Assembly: GCF_016595795.1 (NCBI RefSeq)
Contig: NZ_JAENHN010000023.1
Coordinates: 124,001 to 188,000, forward strand
Origin: Clostridium yunnanense
GTDB taxonomy: Bacteria > Bacillota > Clostridia > Clostridiales > Clostridiaceae
DNA length: 64,000 nt
Direction: 5' to 3'
The translations under genes were made by a program, and so were the position numbers. Below, in pieces: positions 16,513 to 26,300 of this stretch. Within the stretch, counting starts at the first letter, position 1. Each line of letters begins with the position of its first letter. The notes beneath the pieces were generated by a model. The model had not been told where the DNA came from and made no database searches. It saw only the letters and a list, made by a program, of their open reading frames with translations.

Positions 16513-19500
16513 ATGAAGGGAGTCTTTAAAAAGTTAATGACTACCTTGCTTGCAACTACTGTGGTATTTGCACAAGGCTTGGTACTTTCAAAGACATCTT
16601 ATGCTGCAGATGCAGTAAACTTAGCAGCTGGTAAATCCATAGTGTCAAACAATTATACTCAAACCTATGTGGCTGCCAATGCAAACGACGGAAATGTTAA
16701 TACTTATTGGGAAGGGGCATCATATCCTAGCAATTTAACAGTTGATTTAGGATCAGTTCAGACTGTAAATAAGGTTGTGTTGAAACTGAACCCAGATAGT
16801 GTTTGGGCTAAAAGAACTCAAGCTTTATCGGTTTTAGGAAGTACAGACAATTCAACCTATAGTACAATTGTAGCATCAAATACTTATACTTTTGATCCCG
16901 CAACAGGAAATACAGTAACAATTAATTTCTCAAATACAAGTCAAAGATATGTTCGATTAAATATCACTGCTAATAGTGGTGCTACAGGAGGACAAGTAGC
17001 AGAGTTTGAAGTTTATGGTTCTGCTACATCAGTAGGGTCACCAGACTTAGTGGTTACAGACATAACTTGGAATCCTGCAAGTCCAGCAACTAATAATGAA
17101 GTTACTTTTAGTGCAGTAATAAAGAATCAAGGAACTGGAGCAACACCAGCTGGAGTGAAACATGGTCTTAGTATATTTGTAGATGGAACTCAAGTTAACT
17201 GGTGTGATACCTTTAATTCGTCTTTACCATCAGGAGGAACTGCTACTTTAACTTGTAATGGTGGACCAAACTCTAAAGCTACCTGGACAGCTACAAGTGG
17301 AATTCATACTGTTAGAGCGTTCATTGATGATGTAAGTTTAATAGGTGAATCAAATGAAAGTAATAATAATTTAGAAAAAAGTATAACCGTATCCTCAAAT
17401 ACTGCTAAAGCAGATTTAGTAGTAACAGGTTTAACCTTTGCCCCAATAAATCCAACAGCAGGTCAAACAGTAACCTTTACTGCAACAGTTAAGAATCAAG
17501 GTGCTGCGGCTACAACAGCTGGTTTAAGTAATGTAGTTGGTTTCAATATTGGAAGCACAAAGGTTACAGGATCAACTACAGCATCAATACCTGTAGGTGG
17601 AACTGCAACAGTTACTGGAACTTGGACATCAGTAGCAGGAACCTTTACACCTTCAGCTAATGCAGATGATACAAATGTTATAATTGAAAGTAATGAGTCA
17701 AACAATTCTTATACAAGTTCAACACAATTAGTGGTTACAGCACCAACTAAACCGGATTTAGTGGTTACAAACGTATCCTGGAATCCATCAAATCCTCAAG
17801 CAGGAAATACAGTTACTTTAACTGCAACTGTTAAGAATCAAGGGGCAGCAACAACTGCAGGAGTATCAAATGTTGTTGGCTTTAATGTGGGTAGTACAAA
17901 GGTTACTGGCTCAACTACTGCTTCTATAGCAACTGGTGCAACAGCTACAGTAACTGCAAACTATACAGCAGTATCAGGAACTTACACAGTTTCAGCAAAT
18001 GCTGATGATACAAATGTTTTTGCTGAAATAGATGAAACAAATAACTCTTATACTAGTGGAACTCAAATGGTAGTAACAACTCCATCTGTTCCAGGAAGCC
18101 GCGGAGCTACAGTACCTTATACAAGATATGAAACAGAAGATGCTTCAATAGGAGGAGGCGCAGTATTACGTACAGCTCCAACCTTTGATTACTCACTTAT
18201 AGCTTCTGAGGCTTCAAATCAGAAATATGTAGCTCTTCCAACTAACGGTTCCTATGTAGAGTGGACTGTAAATCAAGGTGGTGCAGGTGTTGATATGCGA
18301 TTTACAATACCTGATACAGCTGATGGAATGGGTCTAAATGGTTCATTAGATTGCTATGTAAATGGTACAAAGGTTAGTACTATTTCACTAACTTCCTACT
18401 ACTCATGGCAGTACTTTACAAGTGATCAGCCTGCAGATGCTCCAAATGGAGGTCAAGCAGCATTTAGATTTGACGAAACTCACTTTAAACTTCCTACAGC
18501 TCTTAAAGCTGGAGATAAGATAAGAATCCAAAAGACAAATGGTGATAGCATTGAGTATGGAGTTGACTTCTTAGAAATTGAACCAGTTCCAGCTGCTATT
18601 TCAAAACCAGCTAATGCTCTTTCAGTAACAGACTACGGCGCAACACCAAATGATTCAACTGATGACCTTGCAGCCTTTAACTCTTGTGTAAATGCAGCAG
18701 CTTCTTCTGGAAAGACTGTATATATACCTGAAGGCAAGTTTAACTTAGGTGGTATGTGGACTATAAATGCAAATAATATAACTATCACTGGTGCTGGAAT
18801 GTGGTATACAAACCTTCAGTTTACATCACCAAACTCAGCAAGTGGTGGTATATCCTTAAGAGTTACTGGAACAATTGATTTCAGTAATGTATATATGAAC
18901 TCTATGCTTAGAACTAGATATAATCAAAATGCAATATACAAAGCGTTTATGGATAACTTCGGTACAAACTCTCGTATCCACGATTTCTGGGAAGAGCATT
19001 TTGAATGTGGTTTCTGGGTAGCTGATTATGCTCATACTCCAGCCATACCAGCAGATGGATTAATAATATCTAATGGACGTGTTAGAAATAATTTAGCCGA
19101 TGGTATAAACTTCTGCCAAGGTACTAAAAACTCTACAGTCCAAAACTGTAGCGTAAGAAACAATGGTGATGATGGTTTAGCTATGTGGCCTGACAGCACA
19201 ATGAATGCTCCAATGGAAGTAAACAACACCTTCAGTTATAATACAATTGAAAATAACTGGCGTGCAGCTGCAATAGCTATCTTCGGAGGCTCAGGACACA
19301 AAGCAACTAACAACTATATCAAGGATTGCTTTATGGGATCAGGTATTAGGTTAAACACAGTATTCCCTGGGTACCATTTTGAAAATAACACAGGAATTAC
19401 TTTCTCAGACACTACAATAATAAACTCAGGTACAAGTAAGGATTGTTATAATGGAGAAAGAGGGGCTATAGATCTAGAAGCATCAAATACTGGAATTAAG

Positions 19501-19782
19501 AATATAACTTTCTCAAATATAGATATCATAAACTCTCAAAGAGATGCAATACAATTTGGATATAGTGGGGGGTTCTCTAATATTAACTTCAATAATATCA
19601 CTATAGATGGAACAGGAAAAGATAATATAACTACTTCAAGATTCTCACAGCCACATTTAGGTGAAGCTATCTACACTTACACAAATAACGGATCGGCTAC
19701 CTTTACTAATCTAACTATGAGAAACATTGAAGCAACTGATCCTTATCTAATTCAAAATGGGTTTGTTGTAACAGTGAAATAA
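16513..19782 (+). CDS. secreted GH87 alpha-1,3-glucanase with discoidin and CARDB domains
   Basis: This 1089-residue exported enzyme has a signal peptide (1-31). It then has a discoidin/F5-8C-type domain (about 35-170, NANDGNVNTYWEG), three CARDB-like Ig repeats (about 179-295, 304-410 and 417-520, each starting DLVVT and containing VKNQG), a beta-sandwich (about 531-695, TRYETEDASIGGGA) and a right-handed beta-helix catalytic domain (about 698-1089). The last two parts match GH87 mycodextranase/alpha-1,3-glucanase: VTDYGATPNDSTDD, NNLADGINFCQGT, RNNGDDGLAMW and FPGYHFENNTG. Aspartates in the DDG segment are candidate catalytic residues. It should hydrolyse alpha-1,3-glucan of fungal walls or dental-type mutan. 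Confidence 0.88.
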   Translation: MKGVFKKLMTTLLATTVVFAQGLVLSKTSYAADAVNLAAGKSIVSNNYTQTYVAANANDGNVNTYWEGASYPSNLTVDLGSVQTVNKVVLKLNPDSVWAKRTQALSVLGSTDNSTYSTIVASNTYTFDPATGNTVTINFSNTSQRYVRLNITANSGATGGQVAEFEVYGSATSVGSPDLVVTDITWNPASPATNNEVTFSAVIKNQGTGATPAGVKHGLSIFVDGTQVNWCDTFNSSLPSGGTATLTCNGGPNSKATWTATSGIHTVRAFIDDVSLIGESNESNNNLEKSITVSSNTAKADLVVTGLTFAPINPTAGQTVTFTATVKNQGAAATTAGLSNVVGFNIGSTKVTGSTTASIPVGGTATVTGTWTSVAGTFTPSANADDTNVIIESNESNNSYTSSTQLVVTAPTKPDLVVTNVSWNPSNPQAGNTVTLTATVKNQGAATTAGVSNVVGFNVGSTKVTGSTTASIATGATATVTANYTAVSGTYTVSANADDTNVFAEIDETNNSYTSGTQMVVTTPSVPGSRGATVPYTRYETEDASIGGGAVLRTAPTFDYSLIASEASNQKYVALPTNGSYVEWTVNQGGAGVDMRFTIPDTADGMGLNGSLDCYVNGTKVSTISLTSYYSWQYFTSDQPADAPNGGQAAFRFDETHFKLPTALKAGDKIRIQKTNGDSIEYGVDFLEIEPVPAAISKPANALSVTDYGATPNDSTDDLAAFNSCVNAAASSGKTVYIPEGKFNLGGMWTINANNITITGAGMWYTNLQFTSPNSASGGISLRVTGTIDFSNVYMNSMLRTRYNQNAIYKAFMDNFGTNSRIHDFWEEHFECGFWVADYAHTPAIPADGLIISNGRVRNNLADGINFCQGTKNSTVQNCSVRNNGDDGLAMWPDSTMNAPMEVNNTFSYNTIENNWRAAAIAIFGGSGHKATNNYIKDCFMGSGIRLNTVFPGYHFENNTGITFSDTTIINSGTSKDCYNGERGAIDLEASNTGIKNITFSNIDIINSQRDAIQFGYSGGFSNINFNNITIDGTGKDNITTSRFSQPHLGEAIYTYTNNGSATFTNLTMRNIEATDPYLIQNGFVVTVK

Positions 19783-19800
19783 ATTATATAGGTACTAATA

Positions 19801-19842
19801 AAAAAGATAAGTGAAACTATTATGTTTCTCTTATCTTTTTTT
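19801..19842 (+). terminator. terminator after the GH87 gene
   Basis: AAAAAGATAAG.GAAAC at 19801 pairs with GTTTC.CTTATCTTTTT ending at 19840, followed by more T. It separates the glucanase from the adhesin unit. Confidence 0.85.
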
Positions 19843-19920
19843 ATATTTAATTTAAATAATATAGCATCTATTTAAAGGGTAAGAAAAATGATAATTTCAT
19901 AAAAGTAATATATATATAAA

Positions 19921-19950
19921 TTGACATATATATGTAATATAATGTAGAAT
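19921..19950 (+). promoter_or_regulatory. predicted vegetative promoter for the adhesin leader
   Basis: TTGACA at 19921-19926 and TAGAAT at 19945-19950 are spaced by 18 bases. Transcription from here would include the whole c-di-GMP-II aptamer, leaving an approximately 390-base leader. Confidence 0.5.
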
Positions 19951-20059
19951 TATGGGTATAAAAGTAGAACTTTAGTAAAATGCAGATAAATTACATCTTA
20001 AGCAGTTCTCTAAACTTATGTGTATAAAGTTTACTAATTATGTATAGTTAATAAGTTTT

Positions 20060-20147
20060 ATAAAGTTCGTATCAAAATGGGAACTGTGAACTACGTGCTT
20101 ATTTGGGCACTTTGTACGTGGTGAGTTAGTAGTGCAACCGACCAATT
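20060..20147 (+). promoter_or_regulatory. c-di-GMP class II riboswitch
   Basis: The 3' half carries the class II signature: TTGGGCACTT, a short variable part with GAGTTAGT, then AGTAGTGCAACCGACC. I recall the same blocks from the Clostridium acetobutylicum class II aptamer. GCACT and AGTGC form the central helix. The 5' half (AGTTC/GAACT near 20064-20085) is less conserved and its boundary is approximate. The 3' segment AACCGACC is also the left arm of a terminator, so ligand binding should prevent termination: an ON switch, as found for class II elements controlling adhesins in C. difficile. Confidence 0.87.
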
Positions 20148-20171
20148 ATTTAAATTGGTCGGTTTTTTTTT
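20136..20171 (+). terminator. riboswitch-controlled terminator
   Basis: AACCGACCAATT (20136-20147) pairs perfectly with AATTGGTCGGTT (20153-20164), followed by a long T run. Its left arm is the conserved 3' strand of the aptamer, so the two folds exclude each other. Confidence 0.92.
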
Positions 20172-20186
20172 ATTATTTTAGAAGCC

Positions 20187-20290
20187 ATAAAGTTTTTACG
20201 CTAGCTAAATATAGATATTTTAGCAGTTAAAACAAAGCTTATTCGCCTTAAGAATCTTCCTTATATACATTTGGAATGGAAGATGGGTTA
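20187..20290 (+). repeat. leader module D, copy 2 (before the adhesin)
   Basis: ATAAAGTTTTTA, TAGCTAA, AAAGCTTATTCGCCT and TCTTCCTTATATACA occur in the same order as in 3339-3449. Here TCTTCC at 20255 can pair with GGAAGA at 20278. Unlike copy 1, no terminator follows. It lies between the c-di-GMP terminator and the start codon at 20345. Confidence 0.4.
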
Positions 20291-20344
20291 GAAAGTTCAC
20301 TTAAAGTATTAAAAATTTTACTAATGGTTAAAGGAGTATTAGAT

Positions 20345-23300
20345 ATGCTTAGAAATAAAAAGAAGTTAATGGTTTTAATTGCATTAGCTGCAACAGTTTA
20401 TAATGGTTATATGCATACAACTGTGGTTAAAGCAGAAGGAAGTAGAGAATTAGTAAATACTTATAATCAATCGACCAATCAGTATGTCAATAATGGTGGA
20501 TATAGACCGTTTTTATGGGCATCAACTGACACAACAGCAGGTATAACAAGAAAAACAACCTTTAATGTTTATGTTAAGCAAGGAGAAACTCTTAATTTTG
20601 GATCTAGTGTTGCTCAAACAGGAAGCATATTAGTGAAAAAACCAGGAGCCACTAGTTGGTCTCCATATACTGTTTCATCATCAGGAAGTAAAGCTGGATT
20701 TATTGAGAATGTTGCTCAGGAAAAGATAGGAGCTAATGCTGGAGGATATGTTCCTATTACTTTAAATGTAGGTGCTACTGAGGCTGGTATATGGCAATTT
20801 CAGTTTGTAGGACCAACAGGAACTACAAGTAATCCTACTTTTCAGAAGGGGTCAAGTGAGTTCTTAACTGCACAGAAAAGTACTATAGCAGCTTGGGATG
20901 TAACTGTTAAAGATTCAGAAGGTAATGAGAAGAAGGGTAGAATGTATGCACCTTATATTGCTATGATAATGGGAACTAATTCTACAACAAATTCAAGTGC
21001 TACATCCACTTCAAATGCTGAGAAGGTACTAAACAATGATTTCTATGTATTAACAAAAGACGGTTATGTATATCAAACCTCAATGAATGGTATAGACCCA
21101 AATGGATTTGTTTTCTGGTCTAATAATAGAGGATATATAGACAAAACAAATGATAAGACTTTATATCATTCTATTATGGATGGTGGAACTGGTACCGAAG
21201 TAGATAAGTTGGCAAATATTTTAGGAAATATTGCGCCTCAGCTTCCGACTGATACGGATACTGAAACTAATATAACTCATAAAGTATTTGTTAATAATCC
21301 AAATAAAGATTTACCTGCGAACCTTTCACCAGTTGCCATTTCACCTGCAATTCCTGAGAATTTCAACTTTAAAGGTAGTTCCAATGTAGACCTAAAGACA
21401 AACGTGTCTACTGGAGGAAACTTTACCTTTATAGCAGATAAAGCTGGTAGCTATAGACTGACTATTAATACCGATGGAAGTGAAGGATATAATCTTTCAA
21501 CAGACATGGTAATAGAAAATGTTTGTAGGGCAGGTGTAAACACAATTACTTGGGATGGAAAAGATAAGAATGGTAACAAGTTGCCTATAGGTACATACAC
21601 TGCTCAATTAATTATGAAGGGCGGAGAATACCACTTTCCAATGCTAGATGCAGAACACAACCCTTTTGGAATAAAAGTTAAGCTTATTAATGCACCTGGA
21701 TATAGTGATCCAGAAACTTATGCTGATAAATATAAGGTATATTATGATGAAAGTAATTATACTTCTGCCAATGGTACTTCTGTAAATCTTGATGCAAGTA
21801 AACTTGAATATCATATTAATAAGATTGTTGGCTTGTCAGGAGTTGATAGCAGTCAGGGAGCTCATGGTTATTTCCAACAATATGGTAATGGTAAAGGGAT
21901 AGATACTTGGACTTACTTCCCAGGAACTCCAGCTACTTTGAGTTTTGAGGTGACACCTGTTTCAGCTAATATAGCTAAAAGTGGTGTGGAAGATATTATT
22001 ATACCATTTACAATTGCTGATTTTACTAGCAAGTTTACAGATGGTGCTAATAATTCATTAAATAGAATTAAGATAGTAGATCTTCCTGCTAATGGAACCT
22101 TGAAGCTTTATGGTACGCCTGTTACGATCGGACAAGAAATAATAGTATTAAACTTATCAGGGTTAACTTTTACTCCTAATAAAGATTGGAATGGTAATAC
22201 AAGCTTTAATTGGAATGGAAGCAATGGTTCAGTATATTCTGCAAACAACGCTAGCGTAAGCATTACAGTAACTCCTGTAAATGATGCACCAGTTGCAAGT
22301 AATGATACATCATCAACAAATGAGAATACGCCAATTGATTTAAGTGTACTTAATAATGATAGTGATGTAGAGAGAGATACTCTAACTATAACATCAGTTA
22401 CCAATCCAACACACGGAACAGCAGTAGAAAATGAAGATGGTACAATAAGATATACACCAAATACTAATTACAAAGGCGAAGACAGCTTTAGCTATACAAT
22501 AAGTGATGGTCATGGTGGAACAAGCACAGCGACTGTAAATATAACAGTAAATGCCGTGAATAATGCGCCAAATGTTGGAAATGTAGTGAAACATGGGTTA
22601 GAAGACACTGATGTAAACTTCACTTTTGAGGACTTTATTAATAGGTTTGCAGATATTGATGAGGATGCTCTAACTAAAATAAGGATAGAAAGTTTACCAA
22701 GTAATGGCGTATTAAAGTTAAACGGAGCCAATGTAAGGCTTGGTGACGAGATTTTAGTATTAGATTTATCAAAATTAACTTTCACTCCAAATTCAAATTG
22801 GAATGGAAGTACAAGCTTTCAGTGGAATGGAAATGACGGTACAGTATATGCTAATGAAAGTGGTACTGTAAACATAACGGTAGTACCAGTGAATGATGCA
22901 CCAGTAGCGTTAAATGATATAGCAACAGTATCTGAAGATGGAACAGTAAAAGTTAGTGTTCTTAACAATGATAGTGATGTAGAGAGAGATACTCTAACTA
23001 TAACATCAGTTACTAAGCCAGCGCATGGAACGGCGGTTATAAATGAAGATGGAACAATAAGCTATACACCAGATGCTAACTACAATGGTACCGACAGCTT
23101 TAACTATACAATAAGTGATGGACATGGTGGAACAAATACAGCAACTGTAAATATTACAGTAAATGCAGTAAATGATGCGCCAGTAGTAGTAAATGATACA
23201 GCAACAGTATCTGAAGATGGAACAGTAAAAGTTAGTGTTCTTAACAACGATAGTGACGTAGATGGAGATCAATTAACTATAACTTCAGTTACTAAGCCAG

Positions 23301-26300
23301 CACATGGAACGGCGGTTGTAAATGAAGATGGAACAATAAGTTATACACCAGATGCTAACTACAATGGTAACGATAGCTTTACTTATACAGTAAGTGATGG
23401 ACATGGTGGAACAAATATAGCAACTGTAAATGTTACAGTAAATGCAGTAAATGATGCTCCAACTGTTAGTAACATAGTTAAGAGTGGACTAGAAGACACT
23501 GATATAAACTTTAACGGTGGAGATTTTAGTAGTAAGTTCTCAGACATCGATGGTAACAGTTTAACCAAGATAAAGATAGAAAGCTTACCAAGCGAAGGAG
23601 TACTGAAATTAAATGGGGTTAATGTGAAAGTTGGAGACGAAATATCAGCAGCAGATTTGTCAAATTTAACTTTTACACCTAATTCAAATTGGAATGGAAA
23701 TACAAGCTTTAAATGGAATGGAAATGATGGAATAGTATATGCTACAGAAACTGGTACTGTGAATATAAATGTAACTCCAGTAAATGATACGCCAGTATCA
23801 GCAGGTGATATAGCAACAGTACTAGAAGATGGAACAGTTAAAATTAGTGTTCTCACTAATGATAGTGACGTAGATGGAGATCTGTTAACTATAACTTCAG
23901 TTACTAATCCAGAACATGGAACAGCAGTAGTAAATGAAGATGGAACAATAAGTTATACACCAGATGCTAACTACAATGGTGCTGATAGCTTTACTTATAC
24001 AGTAAGCGATGGACATGGTGGAACAAATACAGCAACTGTAAATATTACAGTAAATGCGGTAAATGACGAACCAACTGTTGGTAATATAGCTAAGAGTGGA
24101 TTAGAAGACACTAATATAAACTTCAAGTTCGAAGACTTTAGTAGCAAGTTCTCAGATGTAGATGGTAACAACTTAGTTAAGGTAAGGATAGAAAGCCTGC
24201 CAACTAACGGAGTATTAAAGCTAAATGGAAATGAAGTAAAGCTTGGAGATGAAATATTAGTATTAGAGCTATCAAAGTTAACTTTCACACCAAACTCAAA
24301 TTGGAATGGGAGTACAAGCTTTAGATGGAATGGAAATGACGGAACAGCATATGCTACAGAAAGTGGTACTGTAGATATAACTATAACTCCAGTAAATGAT
24401 GCACCAGTAGCAGTAAATGATAAGGCAACAGTATCTGAAGATGGAACAGTGAAAATTAGTGTTCTTAACAATGATAGTGATGTGGATCGAGATGCGTTAA
24501 CTATAACTTCAGTTACAAAGCCAGCTCATGGAACAGCAGTTATAAATGAAGATGGAACAGTAAGTTATACACCAGATGCTAACTACAATGGTACCGATAG
24601 CTTTAGCTATACAATAAGTGATGGACATGGTGGAACAAGTACAGCAACTGTAAATATTACAGTAAATGCAGTAAATGACGCACCAGTAGCATCAAATGAT
24701 ACGGCAACAGTATCTGAAGATGGAACAGTGAAAGTTAGTGTTCTTAACAATGATGGTGATGTGGATGGAGATGCATTAACGATAACTTCAGTTACTAAGC
24801 CAGCTCATGGAACAGCAGTTATAAATGAAGATGGAACAGTAAGTTATACACCAGATGCTAACTACAATGGTACCGATAGCTTTAGCTATACAATAAGTGA
24901 TGGACATGGTGGAACAAGTACAGCAACTGTAAATATTACAGTAAATGCAGTAAATGACGCACCAGTAGCAGTAAATGATACAGCAACAGTATCTGAAGAT
25001 GGAACAGTGAAAATTAGTGTTCTTAACAATGATAGTGATGTGGATCGAGATACATTAACTATAACTTCAGTTACAAAGCCAGCTCATGGAACAGCAGTTA
25101 TAAATGAAGATGGAACAATAAGCTATAAACCAGATGCTAACTACAATGCTACCGACAGCTTTAGCTATACAATAAGTGATGGACATGGTGGAACAAGTAC
25201 AGCAACTGTAAGTATTACAGTAAATGCAGTGAATGATGCACCAACAGCACCAAATTATAGCAGAGTTACACCATACAATAAGTCAGTAACAGGTAGAGTC
25301 GTAGGAAATGATATTGATGGCGATAGATTAGAGTATTCGTTGAAGACATCCCCAGTAAAAGGATATGTAGAAGTAGATAAAACTGGAGTATGGACATATG
25401 TTCCTAATATAAATTACGTTGGAACAGATAGTTTCGCTGTAGAAGTAAGTGATGGACATGGTGGGAAAGCAGTTTCCACTATAGATATTACAGTAAGAGA
25501 TAGAGCAGATTTAGTTGGAACGGTAGTAAATAAAACAACAGGAAAAGTTATTCCTAATACAGCTATTCAGTTAAGTGATCAAAGTGGACATGTGATATAT
25601 ACTACAACTACAGATTCAAATGGAAACTATACTATAAATAATGTTAAGTTAGGTATATATGGATTTAAGGTTTCAAATCCTTCTTATGAGACTCAGAATA
25701 TAGATTTTGATATTGAACCAACTAGTGAAACTAACTACACAGTTAGAAAGGACTTCCAGGTGTATGAGGCTATAGGATATTCTTTAAACTTAACTGCTAA
25801 TCCAACTACTATATTGGGAGATGGAAAAGCAACTACTGTGCTTTCAGCAAAGATAGTGGACAAGAACAATAATCCATTAGCAAATGTAGAAGTGAACTTT
25901 TCAGCAGCTGAGGGAAGCTTCCCTAATGGTACAGTTGCAATAACTGATAAAAACGGTATAGCAACTATATTATTTAAATCAAGTAAAGTTGATGGTACAC
26001 AAAACAGAAACATACCTGTAATAGCTACAGTTAACGATAAGGCTCATAATCTACAGGTTTCAGATCAAATTGTAATGGTGTTTGAACCTGGAATAATTAG
26101 TGGACTAGTTGTTGATAATGAGACAGGGCGTCCAGTAACTAATGCAATAGTAGAAGTTTCTAAGGATTTTGATGGAGATGGAATTGATGATTTCTATTCA
26201 AAGATGATAACTGGAGCAGATGGAAGATATGCAATAGCTATTCCTAAAGGAAATGTTCAGTATAGGATTAACGTTACAAAACCAGTAAGAGTTGGAAGTA

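Noticed and set aside
20276-20344. Upstream start of the adhesin at 20276
   Set aside because: It would put 23 residues before a standard signal peptide, overlaps module D, and lacks a ribosome binding site; AAAGGAG serves the ATG at 20345.
22108-24471. Several antisense open frames of 60-160 codons inside the adhesin
   Set aside because: They are shadows of the in-frame repeats; they repeat with the same period, lack ribosome binding sites and have biased, low-complexity composition.
22250-25250. Regular DNA repeats that might be a CRISPR array
   Set aside because: The repeats are protein-coding in frame, about 279-310 bases long, and have no short repeat/spacer pattern.
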